DNA of 64,000 nt from Arbacia lixula (taxonomy: Eukaryota; Echinodermata; Echinoidea; Arbacioida; Arbaciidae). The DNA is taken from positions 7,476,387 through 7,540,386 of the forward strand of contig OZ022578.1 of assembly GCA_963669155.1 (NCBI GenBank), read 5' to 3'. The position numbers and the translations under genes are program-made. Shown one piece after another: positions 57,801-64,000 of this stretch (position 1 is its first letter; every line of letters begins with the position of its first letter). The notes beneath the pieces are model-generated. The model did no database searches. It was not told the origin of the DNA and worked only from the letters and a program-made list of their open reading frames with translations.

Positions 57801-59761
57801 CAATGGCAGTGCTCACAAGCAACCTACTGATATTAAGCCTTTGTTTATCAACAGTGCACACACGCATGGTACACAAGTACAGTGGCTGGGCAGCCAAAAT
57901 AATCTTGTTTCTGGCTGTGAGCGCAGGTCAAATTTTTTTGTAGTATATGAGTCAATAGATTGCTATTTATTACAACAGCCTAGAAATGTTAAAAACTCAG
58001 AGATACAGTTGTTTTTCTTGTGCCAATGTGGTAATGAAGAGATATATTTTGACATGATTTGTACACACAGCAACCAGGGAGAACAGCTAGTAAAACCTAC
58101 TGATGGGGCTCCCCTGCATAAAAAAGACTGAATAAATGAATGAAATAAAGAGACACAAGTTTGTACTCACCGCATCTGACACTTGCATCTTCTGAATGAT
58201 CACAGTTATGTTGGTACCAGCCATTGGACTCACAATCCAGTAGGTTTGTCTCGTTCCCAAAGCACTGCACATTATCCAGCATAATACGCCCTAGCCCTCC
58301 TCCAAAATATGCCTGGCTTAACGGTTCAGCATGCTCGTATGGTAGCCCTAGCTGGCGACAAACGATCTTGGCATCAGTGCTGTCCCAAAGGTCATCACAC
58401 ACTGTTCCCCATGTGTGGTCATGGTAGACCTCGACTCTGCCTTCATGGGGGGTCTGACCTCCAACCAGACGAATCACGGCTGAGCTATTAGAAGTAGTGT
58501 TCCTTTCTAGTGTGTGATGAATGTTGAAGAGGAAAAACAGAGATTGTTCAATAAAAAGAAACACTCAGAGACGTGAAAAAAAACATTCAATTGATTGGAA
58601 AGCTTGTGTGCAGTACAGTACAATCATGTTCCTGTCAAAAAACAAACAACAAAAGAGGATTAAAGAAATTAAGGAACTACGGAATTAAGAAAATTAAAGG
58701 AATTAAAGTCCTGAAAGAAGGTACTCCATCACTTCAAAAATATGACTAATCAACCGATGTCACTGCCAGGACTGTCAATCTCAAAACTATGCAACTTCAA
58801 GTTACAAAACACATTTTATAATTCTTATCAATAATAACTCAGAGATGACAAAACTCCTCATCTGAGATGACAACAAAAATGTGCCCGCATCGTGCATGCT
58901 ATCTGAAATCAAAGCTTTTGGTGAAAAGGAATTAAGTCAGCATTTTTCTTGAAATATTTATCAGAATGATTGTTTTTTTTCCATTCTCAGTCAGCACAGG
59001 GGTCAACAAATGGTCTATTTTGATTGCGGAAGACACATTTGGTTGGCACAAGGGAAACTTTCGCTGGAACAATTCATTTGTGCCAACAAAATGACTCTCC
59101 TGCCAACTCCTCTCAAAGCCATTATTGGGGGAGGAGGGGCAGCTACTCCCTCCCCCTTCTGGCTACGCTAATGTGATTTGGCTCAAATCGTAATGGATTC
59201 TTTTGTGCAGATAAAGGCAGTGACCACCACGGTTAGCGTGAAAGAATACAGCTTACTTTGTCAGCACAGAAAGACAAAGAAAATGTATTTCATTATATTG
59301 TCCTGATATTGCCATCATTTGAATTATGTAACTGATGTACATGTGGGCTCAATTAGGTACTTCTCTTAGTTCGAATCACTTCCTTCTGCAGCTATTTGAT
59401 GTAAATATAATGCTATTCTCACCGCATCTGACGCTTGCATCTTGAGCATGGCCACAGTCAGTTTGGAACCAGTCTCTGGAATTGCAATTGAGCAGAGTAT
59501 CCTCCATCCCTTTGCATTGAACATCATCCAGTAGAATGGGCCCAGCACCTTTCCCAAAGTAGGCTGCATGTAGTGGCGTGGCATCCTGGTAGGGCAGGCC
59601 CATCTGGCGACAGACCACCTCTGCATCGTGTTTGTCCCAAAAGTCATCACACACAGTCCCCCAGACTCCCTCATGATAGACCTCGACTCGACCTTCACTG
59701 GGGTTCTGACCCCCTACAAGACGCATGACATTATCAATGGTGGTGTTCCAAGTAGAATTTC
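36523..59761 (-). CDS. SRCR-array type I membrane receptor, 5' partial, 15 exons seen
   Basis: Exons in transcript order: 59761-59423, 58506-58171, 57440-57123, 53447-53085, 52063-51737, 51329-50931, 49917-49591, 49253-48888, 48142-47825, 47529-47167, 44397-44035, 41112-40750, 39792-39358, 38408-38073, 36809-36523. The first 14 each encode one SRCR domain and each is a multiple of three with phase 1 at both ends; the last has the membrane helix and stop. About 1746 residues are visible. SRCR domains are extracellular ligand-binding modules; this chain resembles the sea urchin speract receptor and SRCR immune receptors. Domains show six cysteines (group A count). No signal peptide exon was found, so the gene likely begins beyond 64000. 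A TTTATT (reverse AATAAA) at 35822 is one possible poly(A) signal. Confidence 0.88.
38073..38408 (-). CDS. SRCR exon 14 (membrane-proximal)
   Basis: SRCR type 1: begins [19 protein letters not shown], six cysteines, ends EDAGVRCG. The usual VCDD is VCSD here, one acidic residue lost near the putative metal site. The Thr linker is shorter than in exons 10-12. Donor is G|GTAAAA. Confidence 0.88.
38409..40749 (-). repeat. Duplicated intron units between SRCR exons 12-14
   Basis: Introns 38409-39357 and 39793-40749 are alignable over nearly their whole length (GACAAATTGGCTGCTTT, CAACACCAAGGACTTAATTG, CCTTGACCTGTAATG and others occur in both). With the flanking exons they define tandem units of about 1285 and 1392 bases. 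Confidence 0.85.
39358..39792 (-). CDS. SRCR exon 13, with internal duplication
   Basis: At 435 bases it is 72 longer than its sister exons. The C-terminal part [17 protein letters not shown] occurs twice in tandem (second copy [17 protein letters not shown], about 39386-39529 together). In the copy one Cys became Gly and another Ser, leaving seven cysteines in total, an odd number. The frame is intact and splice sites are normal. Confidence 0.88.
40750..41112 (-). CDS. SRCR exon 12
   Basis: Type 1 domain with the Thr-rich linker [20 protein letters not shown]. Six cysteines; reads [11 protein letters not shown] and [13 protein letters not shown], where Phe replaces the common Asp before Cys 4. 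It belongs to the recently duplicated set with 44035-44397 and 47167-47529. Confidence 0.88.
41113..44034 (-). repeat. Intron 11/12 with TGACCTTTGACC repeat array
   Basis: From about 41340 to 42520 a unit of ~150-175 bases recurs (GATCCATCTTTGTACCATG, TTGGATTTGGATTTATTGTG, GGCAAAGTTCATTGACCTTT, TTTTACCCAAAATGTCACC). It ends in a GGACGGACGGAC tract at 42640-42665. More diverged units continue from 43080 to 43620. The entire intron is closely similar to 44398-47166. Confidence 0.85.
44035..44397 (-). CDS. SRCR exon 11
   Basis: Type 1 domain, same length and linker as exon 12 and almost identical in its first half. Differences include DDATVV for DDASVV and PTSSPIAYS. Copy spacing to exon 12 is 3285 bases, including the matching intron. 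Confidence 0.88.
44398..47166 (-). repeat. Second copy of the repeat-filled SRCR intron
   Basis: Near-copy of 41113-44034 with the same order of tandem units and the same GGACGGACGGAC tract (45929-45950). It is shorter by about 150 bases, mainly from a gap after about 46250 compared with 42970-43110. Confidence 0.85.
47167..47529 (-). CDS. SRCR exon 10
   Basis: Type 1 domain, 363 bases. First part matches exons 11-13; the second reads [16 protein letters not shown] and [13 protein letters not shown]. Copy spacing to exon 11 is 3132 bases. Confidence 0.88.
47530..47824 (-). repeat. Shortened copy of the duplicated SRCR intron
   Basis: Begins like the introns at 41113 and 44398 (GAAGATGAAAGAAGAAGAAC) and ends like them (ATATCACTTTTGTACTACAG), but the central ~2.5 kb is absent. 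It is either a deletion derivative or the state before the repeat expanded. Confidence 0.75.
47825..48142 (-). CDS. SRCR exon 9, diverged
   Basis: Short linker ([11 protein letters not shown]) without the Thr run. It reads [29 protein letters not shown] and [14 protein letters not shown], clearly older than its neighbours. The intron to exon 10 is only about 295 bases because most of the repeat-filled intron seen in the other units is missing. Confidence 0.87.
48888..49253 (-). CDS. SRCR exon 8
   Basis: Type 1 with linker [20 protein letters not shown]. It has an extra Ser (TSSSPIAYS) and [14 protein letters not shown] in place of SGWEDDL. The donor base is A (A|GTAAGC), so the junction codon with exon 9 is AAT (Asn) rather than GAT (Asp). 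Confidence 0.87.
49591..49917 (-). CDS. SRCR exon 7, second subfamily
   Basis: Type 2 domain: [39 protein letters not shown] and [16 protein letters not shown]. Six cysteines; ends [10 protein letters not shown]. Placed between type 1 exons 6 and 8. Acceptor TTGTAG, donor A|GTAAGT. Confidence 0.87.
50931..51329 (-). CDS. SRCR exon 6, with Thr/Pro linker
   Basis: Type 1 domain with the longest linker in the array, a degenerate repeat of MPAT/MPTTI units ([20 protein letters not shown]) that should be O-glycosylated. The domain has the same extra Ser (TSSSPIAYS) as exon 8, and [12 protein letters not shown]. 399 bases. Confidence 0.87.
51737..52063 (-). CDS. SRCR exon 5, second subfamily
   Basis: Type 2: [17 protein letters not shown] and [18 protein letters not shown]; the normally invariant Gly of WGTVC is Asn. 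GNETT is an N-glycosylation sequon. Its acceptor region is duplicated 82 bases upstream in transcript terms (see 52049-52215). Donor A|GTGAGT. Confidence 0.87.
52049..52215 (-). repeat. 82-bp tandem duplication over a splice acceptor
   Basis: TTGGCATTGGGGTCAGCTAG (about 52049) recurs as TTGGCATTAGGGTCAGCTAG (about 52130), and the ~65 bases after each match closely. The duplication contains the acceptor of SRCR exon 5, so two acceptors 82 bases apart exist. 82 is not a multiple of three and the distal choice soon meets a stop, so the proximal one is taken as the working site. Confidence 0.8.
52265..52705. repeat. Diverged member of the SRCR-intron repeat family
   Basis: GCAGTCGATAAATATGCCTC, TTGGCAAAGAACATTTACCT and TTTGACTTCC match the start of the arrays at 41360 and 44640. 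It ends near a short palindrome CCTCCGACCACTTCCGTGG at 52664, a motif that also bounds this family elsewhere. Confidence 0.7.
53085..53447 (-). CDS. SRCR exon 4, intermediate type
   Basis: Linker [19 protein letters not shown], then [38 protein letters not shown] and [20 protein letters not shown]. It shares features of both subfamilies and is the most divergent of the array. Six cysteines. Confidence 0.87.
53873..55936. mobile_element. Nested ~2-kb palindromic foldback complex
   Basis: The outer arms 53937-54660 and about 54895-55936 are inverted copies (GCAAATAATCAACG against CGTTGATTATTTGC at the ends). The first and last ~175 bases are each hairpins (GATAGCTACATC and GTAGCTATCTTTCC pieces). 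A 65-base inverted pair TATTCCACATACTAAGAATG (53875) and its complement (54808) encloses the left arm. The right arm holds the ACCAAAATTGACCTAGAATT module twice (about 55146 and 55459). No transposase is seen. Several insertions or foldback replication steps are implied. Confidence 0.75.
56051..56115 (+). promoter_or_regulatory. Candidate TATA promoter and short first exon
   Basis: GGTATAAAAAG (TATA at 56051) is followed about 30 bases later by CGTCAGAAC, a fair initiator with A at 56082, and by CTAG|GTTAGT, a plausible splice donor at 56115. The orientation is opposite to the SRCR gene, inside its intron 3. No coding exon on this strand is seen downstream. It may be element-derived or a start of a non-coding or distant transcript. 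Confidence 0.4.
56500..57015. repeat. Degenerate ~60-75-bp tandem repeat
   Basis: A pattern of GGGTCTGG..TTATTAATAG..ATGA...GCAGTTC recurs with much drift, for example at about 56690, 56815 and 56995. It is old and only partly aligned by eye. No gene. Confidence 0.5.
57123..57440 (-). CDS. SRCR exon 3, shortened domain
   Basis: Type 2. It lacks one residue before GAWGTVC ([14 protein letters not shown]) and its end reads [18 protein letters not shown], without the usual GWY. All six cysteines remain. 318 bases. Confidence 0.87.
58071..58150 (+). mobile_element. Retroelement 3' tail, second copy
   Basis: CAGGGAGAACAGCTAGTAAA, CTGATGGGGCTCCCC and AAAAAGACTGAATAAATGAA match the tail at 23951. 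Opposite in strand to the host SRCR gene and next to the exon 2 donor. Confidence 0.5.
58171..58506 (-). CDS. SRCR exon 2
   Basis: Type 2 with a Ser/Asn linker [17 protein letters not shown] holding NTT and NSS sequons, and GNETN within the domain. It has [18 protein letters not shown]. Six cysteines. A retroelement tail ends about 20 bases from its donor. Confidence 0.87.
59423..59761 (-). CDS. SRCR exon 1 of those visible
   Basis: Type 2. Linker [12 protein letters not shown] with two N-glycosylation sequons, then [18 protein letters not shown] and [19 protein letters not shown]. Six cysteines. The phase 1 acceptor (GATAG) requires an upstream exon, which would lie beyond the LINE at 59.8-62.9 kb. 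Confidence 0.87.
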
Positions 59762-59825
59762 CTATCATATGAAGAAAGAGAGGAATATGGGCAGAACCGA
59801 TATAAGTGAAAGTTATTTGGAAATA

Positions 59826-62800
59826 AATATAATAATAATAATATAACAGTTCTTATATAGCACATTATACCTTTGAAAAAGGTCTCAACGCGCTTAAAAG
59901 GAAAAAGAAAATTAAGAAGAAGAAGAGAGGGAAAGTTGCTGCGAGGTGAATGTCTTGTACTAAGTAAAATGTAGCTTAATTAAATAAGTATGTTTTCAGA
60001 GCAGTTTTAAATTGCTCAACTGTGTTAGCTTGCCTCACACTGCATGGGATACTATTCCACAGTTCTGGCGCAGCATGCGCAAAGCCCCTTTTACCATACC
60101 ACTTTGTTCTGACTACAGGTACATTGTAAAGATCTTTCTGAATTGACCTTAAATTCCGTACAGGTTCGTACTTTACAACTAACTCTGATAGATAAGAAGG
60201 AGCTATGTCATGAAAACAGTGGAAAGCAAGTAGCAAGATCTTAAACTTAACACGTGATTTGATGGGTAACCAGTGGAGTACAGATGATATAGATTCACGT
60301 TTGTTTGTTCTTGTCTCAAGCCTTGCAGCCGAGTTTTGAATGACCTGCAGTTTCTGAAATTGAATATCCGGTACTCCATACAACAGGCTATTGCAATAGT
60401 CTAGGTGACACATGACAAAAGCATGTACTAATTTTTCAGTGGTACCTTTGTCAATAAAAGGCTGAATTTTGCTAATTTTTTGCAACGCAAATGATGCAGA
60501 ACGACATTTAGAACTAACATAGCTGTGCATTGTAAATTGATCATCAAACAAAACACCAAGATTCCTCACTTTCTTGACAGGGACAACCTCTACACCATCA
60601 ATTTGAAAAGGTGGCAAAGGAATATGAGACCGAAATCTTGATTTGATATGCAGAACTTCCGTCTTTGAACTATTCAGCTTAAGGCCATTCAACCTCGACC
60701 ACTCTTTAATTTCCTTGATACAACTCAACACTCTAGGAATTAAATCTCCAATGTCTGATGATTTACATGATACATAAATTTGAGTATCATCTGCATACAA
60801 CATTTTAGAAAATCCATAGGAATCAATAATATTTTCTAGAGGTGATGTATACATAGTAAATACTAAGGGTCCAATAACGGACCCTTGCGGCACGCCTTGT
60901 GTTGGGATATGAACCGATGACTGCACACCATTGATCAAGACAGTTTGAGTACGAGATGTAAGATAGGTACGAAACCAGTCCAGCACCCGATCTTGAATCC
61001 CAAACCAATCTGACATTCGTTGCAAGATTGTGTCATGGCTTATCGTGTCAAATGCGGACGAATAGTCAAGAAGGACTAAAATCACCTCATGGCCTTTGTC
61101 CAAGGACATCAAAATATCATTAGACACACGCAAGAGTGCCGTCTCGCAGCTATGGAAAAGTCTATACGCTGACTGAGTTTTCGCAAGCAGTTGGTTTTTA
61201 GCCAGGTAACTCCGCAGTTGTTGAGCAGCTGCTCTTTCTACAGTCTTTGCCAAAAACTTCAAATTGGCGATTGGGCGATAGTTCTTTAACTCCTCACTAT
61301 CCAACTTTCGATCTTTGATGAGAGGACAGATGTTACACTGTTTCAGAGCCTCAGGGAAGCAGCCTGCTTGAAAAGATTTGTTGATGATGGAAGTTATAAC
61401 AGGAACAAGATCATCACAACATTTCTTCAATAAACAAGTTGGAATAGCATCAAGGTTGCAGGTTGTCGTCGAAGAATTCTTTATTATCTGTGCAACTTGT
61501 TTTTCGGAGACAGCTTCAAAGCTACGTAGTGAAGTCCCAAGCTGTCTTTGGCATGGAAACTCAAATGTTGTAGCATCAGCAGGACCTAAGCTGAGAGATT
61601 CTGAAATCTTCTCAAGTTTATTTACAAAAAACTGCTGGAACCGCTCAGGAAGAGAAATCTCTGAGCCATCATTGTCTGGCAAGGACTTTGAAGAATTTGG
61701 ACGAGAGAGTTTATCAATTTTCTGGAACAACTCACGAGCACTGCAATCGGCCAGCTGGTCACGATGGTACATTGTCTTAGCAGTTTCTAGTGCCTTCTTA
61801 TACTCAGTGCATTTAGCCTTGAAAATCTGCTGATGAATCTCTTGGCCAGAATTGGATGGGGATAATGCAATCCGTTCCAACCTGCGGAGTTCTCGTTTCA
61901 CTACCCGAAGTCCATCATTATACCACGGCGATTTTGGCCGACACCTTACTGTGCGAGACAACAGAGGAGCATGTTTGTCCAAAAGGTTATGAAGAACCGA
62001 TTCATACTGAAGTACTTGATTGTCCTCATTATCTGAAGGATTAAGATACAGTTCAGACTGCCGGATATCCTCCACAAAAGATTCAATCTCGATTTCACGC
62101 AATTTCCGCATCTTAACTTCCATCTTTACCAGTTCTGGTCGACCAATCTTCAAAGCACATTTCACTGCAGCATGGTCTGAAGGAAGATAAGCAGTTGTAC
62201 CGATGAAATCTACAACATCATCAGTGTCACGCGATAGAATCAGATCAAGTGTATGTCCACCATGGTGAGTGGGTAAGTTCACATGCTGCTTCAGATTCAG
62301 AGAGTTAACAAGGTCAGTAAATCTTGCAGCTACTGTGTCTGTCTCATCGTCAACATGATAGTTGAAGTCACCCACAATTAAAACACGATGTCGGACTGAG
62401 GCTATCATTTCCAGAAAGGAAGCGAATTCAGTCAAGAAAGTATAATGCGTCAGGTCCCCTGTATGAGTACGCTGAGGGCGATAGATGACTACCAATCTTA
62501 GTGGCACATGATTACTAGAAGACAGCAACAAATCAATATGTTCAAAAGAAGAAAATGGATCAATGGGGTACTCATGCACTCTGAAACCTTTCCTGATGCA
62601 CACACCTACTCCACCACCATGCCGATCCTTACGAGGGATGTGAAACCACCTGTAGTTTGGAAGAGTGGAGGACATGTCAGCAAGAGAGAAATCATCCCGA
62701 TGGTCCCCTGACAGCCAGGTCTCTGTCACTGCTAATATATCGATATGATCATGAATAACAAAGTCACACAGCATAGCAACTTTTGGCTTGATGGACCTTG

Positions 62801-62921
62801 CATTCCACAATGCAAACATAGTTTGTTGGGAAGCATCTTGAGGATGAGACTTGCGCTGTCGACCCTGAATTCCACCCATACCAGTAAAAAAATATGCCTC
62901 TGCTGCTGCTTTGTTTTTCAA
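59826..62921 (-). mobile_element. LINE with intact endonuclease-RT frame (CR1/L2-like)
   Basis: The single 981-codon frame runs 62921 to 59976; the first ATG is at 62879. The endonuclease shows WNARSI, TETWL, VIYRPQ, GDFNYHVDD and SDHAAV. The reverse transcriptase shows NYRPIANLKFLAKTVERAAA, QSAYRLFHSCETALL, DYSSAFDTI, GVPQGSVIGPL and YADDTQIY, and the C-terminus ends AAPELWNSIPCSVRQ...LKTYLFN. The 3' UTR has GCGCGTTGAGACC and GTGCTATATAAG and ends in ATT/ATA repeats (59826-59847), typical of CR1/L2-clade elements. No ORF1 is seen upstream, so it is either 5'-truncated or of a one-ORF type. A frame free of stops implies a recent copy. It lies in the 5' part of the SRCR gene, same strand. Confidence 0.9.
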
Positions 62922-63280
62922 CTTAAATTTGATGTCTTGAACAAGATCTTTTATCTTTTATGCTCAAACCAATCAGTTTAAATCCATGTGGTGATCCTTG
63001 AAACAGGTTTGAAATGAATTTCAAATTATTACATTTTTTAGAATTTTAAAACAGGGTTTAATTGTGAATGTTCCTTCAGGGAAATATATGATACAATGTG
63101 TGCAGATATGTCGGCATCTGTGTGTGGGGAGGGGGCGGGGGCAACTGCTATATCAAAACCCATTATGTTTTTTATTTTCTTGGGCTGCACAGAAATCTAA
63201 TGGGACCAGCACTTCCCCCTCCACCTCCACTGTACAGAGTTGTGATGATACACTTTTAAAAGGACAGGACCATTACTAAT
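62922..63280. other. Unassigned stretch upstream of the LINE
   Basis: No gene or clear element boundary. It has TCTTTTATCTTTTATG near 62946 and GGGGAGGGGGCGGGGGC near 63127. The exact 5' end of the LINE is not determined. Confidence 0.5.
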
Positions 63281-64000
63281 CTAGAGCAATTCGACTGCCA
63301 CACAGTCGATAAATATACCTCCGCCTCTTTGCTAGCTCTATTTAGATTTATTCTCAGAAAACGTGTATGTTTGTTGGGCAATGTATCATTGAATTCCTAT
63401 GTGACATGAAAATATCATATTCTGTTTTTTTTTCATGTGTAGCCAAGTTTGGCAATGTTCATTGACCTTTGACCTCTGACTTCTTTGACTACAAATCTAA
63501 CTAGTGTGTCTAAATATATCCTTGTATGAAGTTTGTTTAAAATTAGCAAATGACAAAGTTCATTGACCTTTAAGCTCTGAACTTTATCAAATAAGCTCTG
63601 GATTTTATCAAATAAGCCATCAGCCTATCTCCATGAAGTGATTCATCTCTGCACCATGTTTGGTTACAATTGCATGACTGGATTTGGATTTATTAAGAAA
63701 AACATCAATTTTGGGGCAATTTTTAGTCAATTTTGGCAAAGTGCAAACATCTTTGACCGACCTTTCAGGAATTTTACCCAAACATTCACCAGTCTACCTC
63801 CATGAAGTGATACATCTCTGTACCATATTTGGTTTGAATTCAATCATTAGATTTGGATTCAATGTGAAAACTAGTCAATTTTGGCAAAGTTCATTGAGCT
63901 TTGACCTCTGACCTTTGAGAAATTTCACCAAAAATATCATATAGTCTACCCCCAAGTAGTGATCCATCTTTTAAGTATGTTTGGTTGGAATTGCGCCATT
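63280..64000. repeat. SRCR-intron repeat family, third long copy
   Basis: CTAGAGCAATTCGACTGCC, GCCTCTTTGCTAGCTCTATT, TTCATTGACCTTTGACCTCT and GTGATCCATCTTTTAAG follow the same order as 41343 onward and 44630 onward. It runs off the window end, which suggests the same gene's intron continues. Confidence 0.8.

Noticed and set aside
36523-59761. Cluster of separate single-SRCR genes rather than one gene
   Set aside because: Every SRCR exon has phase 1 acceptors and donors, none has its own signal peptide or stop-linked tail, and one membrane exon closes the series.
61378-61833. 151-codon + strand frame inside the LINE
   Set aside because: Antisense shadow of the reverse transcriptase frame.
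1-64000. CRISPR arrays, operons, tRNA or rRNA genes
   Set aside because: The tandem repeats lack spacer structure, the genes are spliced and eukaryotic, and no tRNA or rRNA signature was recognised by eye.

Overview
The window is eukaryotic, AT-rich and intron-dominated. It holds one complete host gene on the + strand, one 5'-incomplete host gene on the - strand, and many transposable elements and tandem repeats. The long arrays of six-cysteine SRCR domains of the sea urchin speract-receptor type, the intron-rich architecture and the repeat style suggest an echinoderm, most likely a sea urchin. This is inference; no species marker is present.

Region 1-2297 is repeats: a fragment of a dispersed element, a purine-rich stretch and a ~109-bp tandem array. 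From 2298 to 30705 (+) I reconstruct a 29-exon gene whose exons join in frame at consensus splice sites (3180 nt, 1059 aa). It has an N-terminal B-box-like zinc finger, a helical/coiled-coil region, an extended Tudor module, a long acidic/lysine-rich linker, a second extended Tudor module, an R3H domain, a CCHC zinc knuckle and a Gly/Arg tail. This points to an RNA-binding, germ-granule or piRNA-type scaffold. I do not know a named family with this order. Its introns carry a 157-bp tandem repeat, two hAT-like and one Tc1-like non-autonomous elements, other long-inverted-repeat elements, microsatellites, LINE remnants and a zinc-finger gene fragment.

Region 30706-36522 is the convergent intergenic/3' UTR zone. 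From 59761 down to 36523 (- strand) lies a large type I membrane protein: 14 SRCR domains, each in a single phase 1-1 exon, then a last exon with one transmembrane helix and a ~54-residue cytoplasmic tail. The signal-peptide exon was not found, so the gene probably continues beyond 64000. The 3' half of the array was made by recent tandem duplication of exon-plus-intron units; the 5' half mixes a second SRCR subfamily. Introns hold a ~150-175-bp repeat rich in TGACCTTTGACC motifs, a ~2-kb nested palindrome (53.9-55.9 kb), a possible + strand TATA promoter just beside it, and a LINE with an uninterrupted 981-codon endonuclease/reverse transcriptase frame (59976-62921).

The two host genes are convergent and not obviously related in function. 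The first looks like RNA regulation, the second like cell-surface recognition, where SRCR expansions in echinoderms are usually tied to innate immunity. The strongest candidates for something undescribed are the B-box/Tudor/R3H/CCHC architecture and the actively remodelling SRCR exon array.
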